Below, one piece after another: positions 47,133 to 57,085 of a stretch of DNA of 64,000 nucleotides. This stretch comes from Pseudocolwellia agarivorans (GTDB taxonomy: Bacteria; Pseudomonadota; Gammaproteobacteria; Enterobacterales; Alteromonadaceae): positions 496,001-560,000 of the forward strand of contig NZ_MUZU01000001.1 of assembly GCF_002000085.1 (NCBI RefSeq). The letters run 5' to 3'. Every line of letters begins with the position of its first letter. The first letter of the stretch is position 1. The position numbers and the translations under genes are program-made. The notes under the pieces were generated by a model, which was not told the DNA's origin, did not search any database, and worked only from the letters and a program-made list of their open reading frames with translations.

Positions 47133-48605
47133 TTATGATAAGCCTTTAATTATTTGGCCTAATATTATAATCCCTTCAGCTATTTTTGATTCTTGTATTG
47201 CTGAAAAACCTAATCGAATATGGGTTGAATAACCTTCCATGAACAAGCTATCTCCCGCCTCAACTAAAACCCCTTTTTTAGATGCCTCTTTAACGAGTGT
47301 TTTGCTAGGAAGCGAGGAAGGCAATTTAAGCCAAAAACAAAAACTTCCAGGTGCAGAGATCACCTCGCAAGTTGTTAAATAGCGCTTAATATTTTCATCC
47401 ATTAATTGCCATTTTTTCTTATAAACCTTACGCATTCGTCTAACATGACTATCGTAATAACCTTGAGAAAAAAACAAAGCTAACGTTCTTTGATTATTTG
47501 CTGGAGGATGACGATAGTTAAGTCTGCGTAAAGCTCTGATTTGACGGATCAATTCTTTATCAGCCACGACATAACCAATACGTAATCCAGGAGAAAGGGA
47601 TTTAGAAATACTACCAACATAAATAACGCGCCCATGATTGTCTAAACTTTTTAAGGCAGGTAAAGGCTCTTCAATAAAATTGACCTCACTTTCGTAATCA
47701 TCTTCAATAATTACAAAGTTATCCTTATGTGCTTGTTGAAGTAAAGTTGTTCGCTTATGTACAGGCATAGTTACTGTAGTTGGGTATTGATGACTTGGTG
47801 TTACATAAACATAGTCACACTCTTTCAACTGCGTCCCTAGAATAACTCCTTCATCATTAAGCTGTAAGGCCTTTATATTAGCGCCAGCATGTTCAAATAT
47901 ATTTCGTAAATCTGCGTAACCTGGATCTTCACAACCAACAATTGTTTCATTATTTGCCAATAAATTAGCTAACATAAAAAGTGAATTTTGAGTACCTAAG
48001 GTTATTAAAACCTCGTCTGGAGAAGCTTTAATACCACGTCTTACAAGTACTTGTTGGCAAATTTGAAGTACTAACTCAGGATCATCAGCATCAATATAAT
48101 CTTCGATCCAATGTTTAAGAGAACCTTTTCCTTGAGCTTGGCGACTACATTCTCGCCATTGATATAAAGGGAAATCTTCAGGTTGAATTTGTCCGTAAAT
48201 AAAAGGGTAAGGGTAGTTAATCCATTCAGGATCCTTTTCTAAACGCGTAAAATTAGCAGGTTTACGCTTTAATAAATTATTCCAATGCGGTGCAAAAGAA
48301 GTGGAATATTCATCAACGTTCGTATTATTAGGCTGTAGTTCTAGCTGTTTTTCTAATTTTATTTCTTCATTAACATAAAAACCACTCCGCTCTCTAGAAA
48401 CCAAATATCCTTCTTCAACCAAACTGTTGTATACAATAACCACAGTATTACGAGAAACACGCATAAGCTTTGCCATTTTACGGCTTGAAGGCAAGGGCTG
48501 CTCTCCAAAATAATTACACTTAATAAGCCCAATTAAATATTCACGAATTTGATTTTGATAACTTGTTTGAGTATTTAATTCAAAATTAAATAAAAATTCA
48601 GCCAT
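47133..48605 (-). CDS. tauR: MocR/GabR-type PLP-dependent regulator, probable TauR
   Basis: I choose the ATG at 48605 (AAGG eight bases upstream) rather than the ATG at 48662, giving 490 residues. The N-terminus is a GntR winged helix (PLPSSRKMAKLMRVSRNTVVIVYNSLVEEGYLVS). The rest is a fold-type I aminotransferase-like domain with ITLGTQNSLFMLANLL and the PLP lysine in VGSISKSLSPGLRIGY. TauR regulators of this type control taurine genes. It is divergent from the aminotransferase gene across a 315-bp gap that contains an exact 8-bp direct repeat. Confidence 0.8.
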   Translation of the reverse strand: MAEFLFNFELNTQTSYQNQIREYLIGLIKCNYFGEQPLPSSRKMAKLMRVSRNTVVIVYNSLVEEGYLVSRERSGFYVNEEIKLEKQLELQPNNTNVDEYSTSFAPHWNNLLKRKPANFTRLEKDPEWINYPYPFIYGQIQPEDFPLYQWRECSRQAQGKGSLKHWIEDYIDADDPELVLQICQQVLVRRGIKASPDEVLITLGTQNSLFMLANLLANNETIVGCEDPGYADLRNIFEHAGANIKALQLNDEGVILGTQLKECDYVYVTPSHQYPTTVTMPVHKRTTLLQQAHKDNFVIIEDDYESEVNFIEEPLPALKSLDNHGRVIYVGSISKSLSPGLRIGYVVADKELIRQIRALRRLNYRHPPANNQRTLALFFSQGYYDSHVRRMRKVYKKKWQLMDENIKRYLTTCEVISAPGSFCFWLKLPSSLPSKTLVKEASKKGVLVEAGDSLFMEGYSTHIRLGFSAIQESKIAEGIIILGQIIKGLS

Positions 48606-48825
48606 TTTACGCCTTATTGGTAGGGTAATGCCAACCATGTTGGATGCAATTATTTTTGCCATATTTCAGTATAAAGCAATAAACAAACCAAGGACATTAT
48701 TGAAAAAATAGATTTATTAATAATAATTTTACAACCTAACGCTTGTTTTTCACATGCAGCTTAAATAAAAAAACGTTCATTATTCAAGTAAGAAATATCC
48801 ACATCTCTTTATTTAATGAGTAATG

Positions 48826-48855
48826 TGGCTCTATCAATTCATTTCGCTGGCTCTA
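48826..48855 (+). promoter_or_regulatory. Direct repeat, candidate MocR/TauR operator
   Basis: TGGCTCTA occurs at 48826-48833 and again at 48848-48855, exactly 22 bp apart (about two helical turns). It sits 66 bp before the aminotransferase start. MocR-type regulators such as GabR and TauR bind direct repeats upstream of their targets. Binding here is inferred. Confidence 0.5.
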
Positions 48856-48920
48856 CCCCCTCTGTCTAAATTCTGTTTTTCTATAAGCATATTTATAGTA
48901 AAAAAATTATAAGGAAACCT

Positions 48921-50303
48921 ATGATACCGCAAGAGCAATATCAGGAACTTGTAGAAAGTGACCGTCAACATGTATGGCATCATTTAAGCCAACATGCTGG
49001 ATACAAAAACGGTTCTCAATCACCTCTATTAATGGTTAAAGGTGAAGGAACATACGTGTGGGACAGCAATGGTAAAAAATATTTAGACGCTTCTTCAGGT
49101 GGTGTTTGGTGTGTCAATGTAGGCTACGGTAGAAAATCTATTGTTGATGCAATAAGCAAACAATTAACTGAAATTAATTTTTTTGCTGCTACAGCAGGCA
49201 CACCACCAGCAGCAGAGTTTTCAAAAAAATTACTTGAAAAAATGCCAGGGTTAAGCCGTGTTTACTTAGCCAGTTCAGGTTCAGAAGCAAATGAAAAAGC
49301 ATTCAAAATAGTACGTCAAATTTCTCATCAGAAATACGGTGGTAAAAAATATAAAATTTTATATCGCGAACGAGATTATCATGGTTCAACTATAGCGACA
49401 TTAAGTGCTACAGGCCAAGCCGAAAGACGTGAACATTATGGACCTTTTGTACCGGGCTTTGTTGAGTTTGGGCATTGCTGTGAATACAGAAGCCAATTTG
49501 ATAATAATGAAGATTATGGTATTCAAGCTGCTTTAGAATTAGAAAAAGCTATTTTACGCGAAGGGGCTGATACAGTAGGATCCGTTGTATTAGAACCCAT
49601 TACGGCTGGTGGTGGTGTTATTGTTCCGCCTGAAACGTATTGGCCTAAAATTGCCGAAATTTGTAAAAAATATAATGTTTTATTACACCTTGATGAAGTG
49701 GTGTGTGGCTTAGGTCGTACAGGTAAATGGTTTGGCTACCAGCATTATGGTATTCAACCAGACATAGTCACCTTAGCAAAAGGCGTTGCTTCAAGTTATG
49801 CCGCTATATCTTGTACGGTAACTACAGAAGCTGTATTTAATGAATTTATGGCTACGCCAGACGATAAGCTATCTTTCTTCAGAGATATCAGTACCTTTGG
49901 CGGTTGTACTGCTGGCCCTGCTGCCGCCATTGAAAATTTACGTATTTTAGAAGATGAAAAGCTTGTAGAAAATTCGGCAATAGTGGGGCAATACTTACTT
50001 GAAAGGTTAACCAAATTAAAAGAGCATCATAAAGTTATTGGCGATGTTCGTGGTAAAGGTTTATTACTTGGTATTGAGCTTGTAAAAGATAGAATAACAA
50101 AAGAACCTGTTCATGAATCATTTGCTATGAAAATTGCGGCTCAATGTATGAGTAAAGGATTAATTATTGGTAGAACAAATCGTTCATTTTCTTCTTTAAA
50201 TAACACCTTATGTCTGTGCCCTGTCATGACACTTACCACAGAACAAGCAGACTTTATTATAAGTACTTTAGATGATGTTTTAGCAGAAAACAAAATCACT
50301 TAA
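48921..50303 (+). CDS. tpa: Class III aminotransferase, probable taurine aminotransferase
   Basis: The 460-residue PLP enzyme of the omega-aminotransferase group has its cofactor lysine at K287 (VTLAKGVASSY). HVWHHLSQH near the start, SGGVWCVNVGYG, ILYRERDYHGST and a FGHCCEYRS segment strongly recall taurine:pyruvate aminotransferase. It would convert taurine and pyruvate to sulfoacetaldehyde and alanine; a taurine:2-oxoglutarate enzyme is an alternative. AAGGAAACC precedes the ATG. A bidirectional terminator follows. Together with safD, safE and tauR it forms a compact taurine module. Confidence 0.78.
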   Translation: MIPQEQYQELVESDRQHVWHHLSQHAGYKNGSQSPLLMVKGEGTYVWDSNGKKYLDASSGGVWCVNVGYGRKSIVDAISKQLTEINFFAATAGTPPAAEFSKKLLEKMPGLSRVYLASSGSEANEKAFKIVRQISHQKYGGKKYKILYRERDYHGSTIATLSATGQAERREHYGPFVPGFVEFGHCCEYRSQFDNNEDYGIQAALELEKAILREGADTVGSVVLEPITAGGGVIVPPETYWPKIAEICKKYNVLLHLDEVVCGLGRTGKWFGYQHYGIQPDIVTLAKGVASSYAAISCTVTTEAVFNEFMATPDDKLSFFRDISTFGGCTAGPAAAIENLRILEDEKLVENSAIVGQYLLERLTKLKEHHKVIGDVRGKGLLLGIELVKDRITKEPVHESFAMKIAAQCMSKGLIIGRTNRSFSSLNNTLCLCPVMTLTTEQADFIISTLDDVLAENKIT

Positions 50304-50330
50304 TACAATAGTATTAACCTCTACAAAGAC

Positions 50331-50358
50331 AAAAAACCAGCTTAATTGCTGGTTTTTT
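50331..50358. terminator. Bidirectional terminator between tpa and rpoS
   Basis: A perfect 11-bp stem (AAAAAACCAGC with GCTGGTTTTTT) closes a TTAATT loop. It carries A- and T-tracts on both sides and lies between convergent genes. Confidence 0.9.
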
Positions 50359-50387
50359 CTTTGAGTTAAAAATTAAACTCAAAGTTA

Positions 50388-51293
50388 TTAAGCTTGAAAA
50401 ATAGCTTCTATCGATAGGTTTTGTTGACTTAAGATATCGCGTAAACGCTTAAGAGCTTCCACTTGAATTTGACGTACGCGCTCACGTGTTAAGCCTATTT
50501 CAGTGCCTACATCTTCTAAAGTTGCGGCTTCATATCCAAGTAAACCAAATCGTCTTGCTAATACTTCGCGTTGTTTTGAATTAAGTTCATTTAACCAATT
50601 TACGATATTATTTTTTATATCTTCTGATTGCAGCTTAGTTTCAGGGCTACCACCTTTTTCATCAGGAATAATATCTAGTAAGGCTTTTTCAGCATCTCCA
50701 CCGAAAGGACTATCAACTGAGGTTATACGTTCATTTAAGCGTAACATTTTAGTAACGTCTTTAACGGGTACATCTAACTCTTGCGCAATGTCTTCTGCGG
50801 TAGGTTCATGATCTAATTTTTGAATGAGTTCTCGGGCTGTACGTAAATATATATTAAGTTCTTTTACTACATGAATAGGTAAACGTATAGTACGTGTTTG
50901 GTTCATTATAGCGCGTTCAATCGTTTGACGTATCCACCATGTGGCATAAGTAGAAAATCTAAATCCTCTTTCTGGATCAAACTTTTCAACTGCACGGATA
51001 AGTCCTAAATTACCTTCTTCAATAAGATCTAATAGAGGTAAACCACGATTATTATAGCGGCGAGAAATTTTTACAACTAAACGTAGATTACTTTCTATCA
51101 TACGTTTTCGAGAAGGTTCGTCACCTTTCAGGGCAAGACGAGAAAAGTAAACTTCTTCTTCTGCAGTTAAAAGAGGGGAAAAACCAATTTCACTTAAATA
51201 AATCTGAGTTGCATCTAAGTTCGATGGGGTTTCTTCCGATATTTTTACTTTATCATCTGATAATTTATTTTTATTGCTAGTATCAATGCTCAT
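50388..51293 (-). CDS. rpoS: Stationary-phase sigma factor RpoS
   Basis: The 301-residue sigma-70-type factor has region 1.2 ([22 protein letters not shown]), region 2 ([39 protein letters not shown], then [17 protein letters not shown]) and a region 4 helix-turn-helix ([24 protein letters not shown]). It is slightly shorter than E. coli RpoS (330) at the N-terminus. It directs general stress and stationary-phase transcription. The gene follows nlpD as in most gammaproteobacteria, where rpoS is also transcribed from a promoter within nlpD. Confidence 0.96.
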   Translation of the reverse strand: MSIDTSNKNKLSDDKVKISEETPSNLDATQIYLSEIGFSPLLTAEEEVYFSRLALKGDEPSRKRMIESNLRLVVKISRRYNNRGLPLLDLIEEGNLGLIRAVEKFDPERGFRFSTYATWWIRQTIERAIMNQTRTIRLPIHVVKELNIYLRTARELIQKLDHEPTAEDIAQELDVPVKDVTKMLRLNERITSVDSPFGGDAEKALLDIIPDEKGGSPETKLQSEDIKNNIVNWLNELNSKQREVLARRFGLLGYEAATLEDVGTEIGLTRERVRQIQVEALKRLRDILSQQNLSIEAIFQA

Positions 51294-51377
51294 GCCATAT
51301 CTCCCGTATTTTAGCTAAGCTAAACTTACTAATTAGTTCTTCACGTTAACTCCATTAAATTCTACTTATTATTATTA

Positions 51378-52187
51378 TTATTTTTTCGACAAGTACTTCA
51401 TTGGGTCTACTGACTTACCTCTAAATCGTACTTCAAAATGAAGCATTACTTTATCAGCGTCTGTACTTCCCATCTTGGCAATTTTATCGCCGGCCTTCAC
51501 TGTTTGTTGCTCTTTAACCAATATATGATCATTGTGGGCATATGCGCTAAGGTAGTCATCATTATGTTTTACAATAATTAACTTGCCATATCCACTGAGC
51601 GCGTCTCCAGCATAAACTACTTTACCATCTGCCGTAGACAAAACAGCTTGTCCTCTTTTGCCAGCAATATTTATACCTTTACTAATTTGCTGTGTAGACG
51701 AAAAATAAGTAATAACTTTGCCTTTAGTAGGCCATACCCATTTTCTAACTTTTTGATTAATGTCAATCCGTTTATCGACTACATTTTTACCATACCCTTG
51801 ATTTTTTATCTGTGCAATAGGTTTTTTTACAACTTTAGGTTTTTCGGTATAAGTTTTACCTTTTCGTAACTTCTTTTTAACAGGTGGTACAAATTTGTTA
51901 GTTAAGTTGAGTTTTTGTCCTGGAAAAATTTCATAAGGAGGTGATATTTTGTTAATTTTAGCAATTTCACGCACATCAATACCTGAACGCCAAGCTATTG
52001 AATATAAGGTCTCCCCTTTCTTTACAATGTATTGTGTCGCCTTAATACTGTTACGAATTTTTTTACTTAGTGGGATAGAGCCTTGAACGTCTACAACGGG
52101 CGCTGGAGACTTACGAGAGGAACAACTAGCCAAAAATAGAAGCATAATTGTATAAAAAACAAAAAATATGATTTTATTTTTATTCAT
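51378..52187 (-). CDS. nlpD: NlpD-like lipoprotein, LysM plus M23 peptidase domain
   Basis: The 269-residue lipoprotein has a lipobox LASC at about residue 22, one LysM peptidoglycan-binding domain (YIVKKGETLYSIAWRSGIDVREIAKINKI, about 54-82) and a C-terminal LytM/M23 domain (about 165-265). The last keeps only part of the zinc site (MLHFEVRF), as in E. coli NlpD, which activates amidase AmiC rather than cutting itself. It helps separate daughter cells. Located between yqaA and rpoS, it probably carries the main rpoS promoter. Confidence 0.93.
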   Translation of the reverse strand: MNKNKIIFFVFYTIMLLFLASCSSRKSPAPVVDVQGSIPLSKKIRNSIKATQYIVKKGETLYSIAWRSGIDVREIAKINKISPPYEIFPGQKLNLTNKFVPPVKKKLRKGKTYTEKPKVVKKPIAQIKNQGYGKNVVDKRIDINQKVRKWVWPTKGKVITYFSSTQQISKGINIAGKRGQAVLSTADGKVVYAGDALSGYGKLIIVKHNDDYLSAYAHNDHILVKEQQTVKAGDKIAKMGSTDADKVMLHFEVRFRGKSVDPMKYLSKK

Positions 52188-52255
52188 ATATAATATACAA
52201 ATTCCAAATACAAAACTTAATTTAGCTTAACAAAACTTAACGAAACTTAAACGAC

Positions 52256-52834
52256 TTAACGAAAAACAAGGTACGCAACAACAATAATAATAACAATTGC
52301 CCAACCTATCTTATCAACCCATTTTCTTAGCTTTTCTTCCATAGCGACTCCACCCCATCGAATAATACCAGCCACTAAGAAAAATCGCATACCTCTACCA
52401 ATAGCTGAAGCAATTAAGAAAGGAATAAATGCCATATGAAGAAAACCAGCACTTACAGTAAACAACTTATAAGGAATAGGAGAAAATCCAGCAATGAAAA
52501 CAACCCAAACACCATATTGAACAAACCACTCCATCACTTGTTCTAATCTGTGCTGATAACCCAGCTCGTTAATAATAGGTTGGATCCATGGTTCAAACAT
52601 AAAATAACCTAAAATATACCCACATACTCCTCCTATTACTGAAGCTATGGTTGTTATGCTAGCAAGTCTCCATGCTTTTTCAGGTTTTGATAACACCATA
52701 GGAGCCAATAAAACATCGGGGGGAATAGGAAATATAACGGATTCAGAAAAGGATAAAAAAGCTAAAATATAAGGTGCAAATTTATGCTTTGCCCATTTTA
52801 GCGTCCAATCATAAAGGGCAGAAAATATTTTCAT
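52256..52834 (-). CDS. yqaA: YqaA family membrane protein (DedA/SNARE-associated type)
   Basis: The 192-residue protein has four to five membrane spans and the DedA-superfamily signature FSESVIFPIPPDVLLAPMVL near the start, plus FIAGFSPIPYKLFTVSAGFLHM. DedA relatives move lipids or act in membrane homeostasis; YqaA itself is poorly characterised. Its ATG overlaps the pcm stop (TAATG), so the two are translationally coupled. Confidence 0.88.
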   Translation of the reverse strand: MKIFSALYDWTLKWAKHKFAPYILAFLSFSESVIFPIPPDVLLAPMVLSKPEKAWRLASITTIASVIGGVCGYILGYFMFEPWIQPIINELGYQHRLEQVMEWFVQYGVWVVFIAGFSPIPYKLFTVSAGFLHMAFIPFLIASAIGRGMRFFLVAGIIRWGGVAMEEKLRKWVDKIGWAIVIIIVVAYLVFR

Positions 52835-53496
52835 TAAGATAAAGCTCCTGGCACAAGAGGAACAAAACGAACAACTTCAACTTGCTGTTCTTTAAATTGT
52901 TCGCCTTGGCGTGTAATAATTTTTAAAATTTGTGTTTGTTCACCAACGGGTATAATCAATCGCCCGCCCTCATCTAATTGTTCTAATAAGTCTTGCGGAA
53001 CAGATGTTGGTGCTGCAGTTACAATAATAGCTTGAAAAGGTGCTTTACTCTTCCAGCCTTTCCAACCATCACCATGTTTCATTGATACATTATGTAGGTC
53101 CATTGCCTGCAACCTTCTTTTGGCTTGCCATTGCAGCGACTTAATACGTTCCACAGAAAATATTTTGGGAGATAGCTGCGCTAAAATTGACGTTTGATAA
53201 CCAGACCCTGTGCCTATTTCTAAAATACTGTCTGGCACTCCGTCAGCTAAAAGTAACTCAGTCATTTTTGCTACTATATAAGGTTGTGAAATAGTCTGTC
53301 CCTGCCCAATAGGTAAAGCAGTATTGTCGTATGCTTTATGGGCCAGTATTTCAGGAACAAAAATATGTCTAGGCGTACGCGCAATAGCTTGCAGTACGTC
53401 TTTATTCACAATTCCTTCCGCATGTAATTTTTGTGCCAGTATTTCTCCACTTCGGCTAGACTTTCCACCAATACGACTTCCTACTCTGACATTCAT
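52834..53496 (-). CDS. pcm: Protein-L-isoaspartate O-methyltransferase
   Basis: The 220-residue enzyme has the SAM-binding motif [18 protein letters not shown] (about 91-108) and family marks RHIFVPE and [15 protein letters not shown]. It repairs isoaspartyl residues in aged proteins using S-adenosylmethionine, a typical partner of SurE and RpoS in stationary phase. Stop and start overlap with yqaA. Length is close to E. coli Pcm (208). Confidence 0.95.
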   Translation of the reverse strand: MNVRVGSRIGGKSSRSGEILAQKLHAEGIVNKDVLQAIARTPRHIFVPEILAHKAYDNTALPIGQGQTISQPYIVAKMTELLLADGVPDSILEIGTGSGYQTSILAQLSPKIFSVERIKSLQWQAKRRLQAMDLHNVSMKHGDGWKGWKSKAPFQAIIVTAAPTSVPQDLLEQLDEGGRLIIPVGEQTQILKIITRQGEQFKEQQVEVVRFVPLVPGALS

Positions 53497-53571
53497 ATTC
53501 TACTCATTTTTATTTTTTTTATGGTTTGGCTAATCAAGAACTTATACCAAACATATTCATTTATTGTTTAA

Positions 53572-54318
53572 TTAAAGAGAGAGCTCATTTACCCACTTAG
53601 CCATTGAATCAATACTATTATATGCAGTCATATCAACCGTTAAAGGTGTAATAGATGCAAAATTATTGGCGATAGCATGAAAGTCTGTTCCCTCTCCCGC
53701 ATCTTGTTCAGGTCCCAACAACCCGTACCAATATATATTTCTACCCCAAGGATCTTGTTGTTTTTTCATTGCTTCAGCTTGATGTCTATTACCTAAACGA
53801 GTCACTTTAATACCTTTTAATTCGGCTAAAGACACGTCGGGTACATTAACATTCAATATTTGATCTTGTGGTAAAGGAAAATCCTTTAAACGTTTTATTA
53901 TTTTAACTACAACTACGGCAGCTGTATCAAAGTGCTGATCTCCAGCTAAAGATACAGCAATAGCAGGCATTCCCATATGACGCCCTTCGGTAGCTGCAGC
54001 AACAGTACCTGAATAAAGTGTATCATCTCCCAAATTAGGCCCATGATTAATACCCGCCACCACTAAATCAGGTTGTTGCTCCATTAATTGACTAATACCT
54101 AAATGCACAGAATCTGTTGGTGTACCATTTACAGCAATAAACCCATTTTCTAATGTATGAGTACGTAATGGATTAACCAAGGTTAATGAATTACTAGCAC
54201 CACTACAGTTTCTATCAGGTGCAACAAGTGTTACGTCAAAGGCTTTAGATAAGTGTTCAAATAATACTTTGATACCTTTTGCATGAACACCATCATCATT
54301 ACTTAATAAAATTTTCAT
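53572..54318 (-). CDS. surE: 5'-nucleotidase SurE
   Basis: The 248-residue metal-dependent phosphatase starts [16 protein letters not shown], with the DD metal ligands at residues 8-9. [14 protein letters not shown] (about 36-49) and [24 protein letters not shown] are diagnostic. It hydrolyses nucleoside 5'- and 3'-monophosphates, and short polyphosphate in E. coli. It follows truD in a leftward operon. Confidence 0.96.
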   Translation of the reverse strand: MKILLSNDDGVHAKGIKVLFEHLSKAFDVTLVAPDRNCSGASNSLTLVNPLRTHTLENGFIAVNGTPTDSVHLGISQLMEQQPDLVVAGINHGPNLGDDTLYSGTVAAATEGRHMGMPAIAVSLAGDQHFDTAAVVVVKIIKRLKDFPLPQDQILNVNVPDVSLAELKGIKVTRLGNRHQAEAMKKQQDPWGRNIYWYGLLGPEQDAGEGTDFHAIANNFASITPLTVDMTAYNSIDSMAKWVNELSL

Positions 54319-54338
54319 TTATCTTCCTTGTAAACCTA

Positions 54339-55397
54339 TCAAGCATGACCTTGACGTTGAGTCAGGTCGGTATAATCTAATAACTCACGTATTACCGTTG
54401 TAGCGTATGAGCCAGCAGGTAATGAAAAAGTTAATACTACAGTACAGTCTTCATCTGTACCTGCTACTTTTATATCTGGGCTTTCTACACAAAGACGAAT
54501 TCTACGACGTTCTTGTTTTAAGCCAAATTTAGGTAAGCCATCACAAAATTCTTGATACTGGCTTGCCACATTTTGCTCAAACAACTGTACTTCTTTTGTC
54601 GACATTAATTCGCCTGCGCCCCACATAGGCGCGGTAAGATCAATATCTTTTTCGTTAAATCGTGTTGTTATACTGTCGTCTATTTCATCAGCGACAAACA
54701 CTGACTGTGTTCCTGCTAACATGCATACATCGCCGTTAGTCGGCTTATCAAAAGTATTGGCTTGAATACGCTCGTCTATTACTTTATTAAAAATTAACGA
54801 ACGTGCCGCAGAAAGGTACATACCGCGTTTTTTCTTATCTTTAACTTTAACACCGGAGAATAATGAAAGTGCTTTTTCTATGTTTCCGCCTTCAATGCCA
54901 AAACGCTGCTCACCAAAATAATTAGGAACACCATGAGCCACAACTGCATGCCATCGCCTTACAAGCTCCTCTGCATTAGTTACCTTTTTTAAAGTAAGCT
55001 CAAAACGGTTACCTAATAATGCACCTATGCGGAGTTTTTTGTTGTGCCGAGCACTGGCTAAAACCTCTATACCTTCTATAGATAAGTCTGACAGGTCATA
55101 TTCTTTTTTTCCTGGCACATGTATACCAAACCATTGTTCAGTTACCGCAAAGCGATCTTTTAAACCAGCATAAGAAACTAAGTTTTCTTTAACACCAAAA
55201 TATTTTGCCAATTGTTTAGCAACAAACGCGGTATTTTCGCCCGTTTTTCTAACATGAATAAATAAATGTTCACCTTCGCCACACGGCTGAAAAGGTAAGT
55301 TTTCAAAGACTTTAAAATCAGCCATTTCGCTGCGTAAAAAACCAGTGGAAGTGGGTTGGCCGTACAAATAACTAAACTTAGGTAATGCTGTATTCAC
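54339..55397 (-). CDS. truD: tRNA pseudouridine(13) synthase TruD
   Basis: The 352-residue protein has the TruD core: DFKVFENLPFQPCGEGEHLFIHVRKTGENT and the catalytic aspartate in YAGLKDRFAVTEQW (about 78-91), then PNYFGEQRFG and a C-terminal PAGSYATTVIREL. It makes pseudouridine at position 13 of tRNA-Glu. Length matches E. coli TruD (349). It lies between ispF and surE, the usual gammaproteobacterial order. Confidence 0.96.
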   Translation of the reverse strand: MNTALPKFSYLYGQPTSTGFLRSEMADFKVFENLPFQPCGEGEHLFIHVRKTGENTAFVAKQLAKYFGVKENLVSYAGLKDRFAVTEQWFGIHVPGKKEYDLSDLSIEGIEVLASARHNKKLRIGALLGNRFELTLKKVTNAEELVRRWHAVVAHGVPNYFGEQRFGIEGGNIEKALSLFSGVKVKDKKKRGMYLSAARSLIFNKVIDERIQANTFDKPTNGDVCMLAGTQSVFVADEIDDSITTRFNEKDIDLTAPMWGAGELMSTKEVQLFEQNVASQYQEFCDGLPKFGLKQERRRIRLCVESPDIKVAGTDEDCTVVLTFSLPAGSYATTVIRELLDYTDLTQRQGHA

Positions 55398-55427
55398 GTT
55401 AATTTCTCTGTGTTTGTATTATTAGGT

Positions 55428-55910
55428 TTAACATTTAGCTTTAGGTGTTAGTAAAACAACGGCATGAACCGCTACACCTTCTTTACGACCGGCATAACCT
55501 AGTTTTTCAGTGGTGGTTGCTTTTACATTCACTTGAGAAATTTCAGCAGTTAAATCTTCAGATAAACAGGTTCTCATTGCTAATAGATGAGGCGCAATTT
55601 TAGGTGCTTGAGCAACTATGGTTATGTCGGCATTTCCAAGTTCATAACCCTGTTCATGCATTAATCCTACAACATGGCGTAATAAAATTCGGCTTGATAT
55701 GTTTTCGTATTGTCCATCGGTATCAGGAAAATGATTACCTATATCAGCTAAACATAAAGCACCTAAAATAGCATCACATAAAGCATGAATAGCTACATCA
55801 CCATCGGAATGTGCAATAAATCCAAATTCGTAAGGAATACTTACACCGGCTAATACTAAAGGACCTTCACCGCCAAACTTATGTACATCAAAACCATGTC
55901 CTATACGCAT
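55428..55910 (-). CDS. ispF: 2-C-methyl-D-erythritol 2,4-cyclodiphosphate synthase
   Basis: The 160-residue enzyme begins [14 protein letters not shown], with D8 and H10 as zinc ligands. It continues with [22 protein letters not shown] (H42 is the third ligand), and has [18 protein letters not shown] near the end. It catalyses the cyclodiphosphate step of the MEP isoprenoid pathway, directly after IspD and IspE. It starts five bases from the ispD stop and is the same length as E. coli IspF. Confidence 0.97.
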   Translation of the reverse strand: MRIGHGFDVHKFGGEGPLVLAGVSIPYEFGFIAHSDGDVAIHALCDAILGALCLADIGNHFPDTDGQYENISSRILLRHVVGLMHEQGYELGNADITIVAQAPKIAPHLLAMRTCLSEDLTAEISQVNVKATTTEKLGYAGRKEGVAVHAVVLLTPKAKC

Positions 55911-55914
55911 TATT

Positions 55915-56679
55915 TTACCTTTTGTGAAGTTGAATGAGAGTTTTGTCAGCGCTTAAATCAACGGGCTTAGTTTGTTGAGACAAAATAAAATTCGCTAACA
56001 TTAAGTCATCAGGCCGCGTAATTTTAATATTATTACCATTACCTTCAACTAATAAACTATGTAAACCTGCATATTCTATGGCAGATGATTCATCAGTTAT
56101 AGTTATCTTATCTTTTAAAGCCTGAGTAATAGCTGAAATTAATTCATTCGTTTTGTATAACTGAGGAGTTAATGCATGCCATAAATTTTCGCGTTCTATG
56201 GTTTTTTCAACCTGAGAAGTGGCTTGAGCGCTAACCGATTGAGCTTTTTTCATGGTGTCGCGAACAGGATAAGCTAATAACCCGCCACAATTGTTTTTTT
56301 GTGTTTGTTCAATAAGTGCTGATATATCATCTAAATCAACACACGGTCGTGCTGCATCGTGCACCATTACCCAAGGAAAATCCTGACTATTTATTGAAAG
56401 CAGACCCGCTAATACTGAATCGACACGTTCTGCTCCACCATTTACTATAGAAATATTTGGGTGCAAAGGTAAGGCTGTATCCTGAAAGTACTCATCGCCT
56501 TTACTAATGGCAATAACCACATGTGTAATAAGCGGATGAGATAATAATTTAAAAACGGTATGTTCTAAAATAGTGTGTTGTTCAATAGTAAGATATTGCT
56601 TAGGACATTGCGCCTGCATTCTTTTACCAACGCCAGCGGCAGGAACTACAACAACGAATTGATTACAAGGCGAACTCAT
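55915..56679 (-). CDS. ispD: 2-C-methyl-D-erythritol 4-phosphate cytidylyltransferase
   Basis: The 254-residue protein has the nucleotidyltransferase motif [21 protein letters not shown] (about 9-29) and the catalytic [16 protein letters not shown]. It couples MEP with CTP in isoprenoid synthesis. The C-terminus is about 18 residues longer than E. coli IspD. It is separated by two bases from ftsB and four bases from ispF. Confidence 0.96.
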   Translation of the reverse strand: MSSPCNQFVVVVPAAGVGKRMQAQCPKQYLTIEQHTILEHTVFKLLSHPLITHVVIAISKGDEYFQDTALPLHPNISIVNGGAERVDSVLAGLLSINSQDFPWVMVHDAARPCVDLDDISALIEQTQKNNCGGLLAYPVRDTMKKAQSVSAQATSQVEKTIERENLWHALTPQLYKTNELISAITQALKDKITITDESSAIEYAGLHSLLVEGNGNNIKITRPDDLMLANFILSQQTKPVDLSADKTLIQLHKR

Positions 56680-56681
56680 TA

Positions 56682-57002
56682 TTACTGAGTATCCTTTTGA
56701 GAATGTTCGGCTGATTGCCTTTTTGCTTTATTTGTAGAAACAATACGAAAAAACACTTCGTTTTCTTTGATCATACCTAATTCATTTCGGGCTCTTTCTT
56801 CTATCCCTTCAACGCCTGATTTTAAATCGTCGGTATCAGCGTAGAGTACTTTATTACGTTGTATAAGCTTGTCATTATCAGCACGTTGCCTAGCAACATC
56901 GCTTTCAATAGCTAAATAATCAGGCACACTATTTTTTCCAAACCACAGACGATGCTGTAATAAGGCTAAAAATATTAACAAAATGACGATTATTGCTCTC
57001 AT
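56682..57002 (-). CDS. ftsB: Cell division protein FtsB
   Basis: The small bitopic protein has one N-terminal membrane span (MRAIIVILLIFLALLQHRLWFG), a coiled coil with DVARQRADNDKLIQRNKVLYADTDDL, and the family VEGIEERARNELGMIKENEVFFRIV. It joins FtsL and FtsQ in the divisome. The frame can extend to a GTG at 57020 that has AAGGA only three bases before it. I prefer the ATG at 57002, where homologues begin, but the choice is open. Confidence 0.92.
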   Translation of the reverse strand: MRAIIVILLIFLALLQHRLWFGKNSVPDYLAIESDVARQRADNDKLIQRNKVLYADTDDLKSGVEGIEERARNELGMIKENEVFFRIVSTNKAKRQSAEHSQKDTQ

Positions 57003-57085
57003 AAAAGCTGGCTGACACACAAATCCTTAAGCATTGCACTATTATAAGGAATTAACTCAGTATGGCTAAATATATTTTACAGTTA

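Noticed and set aside
48606-48662. Longer start for the MocR regulator (19 extra residues)
   Set aside because: No ribosome site before the upstream ATG, while AAGG precedes the internal ATG at a good distance; the extra residues are not typical of the family.
51365-51382. ATT triplet run at the end of nlpD
   Set aside because: Only about five short units in AT-rich DNA, over the stop codon; no evidence of variability or function.
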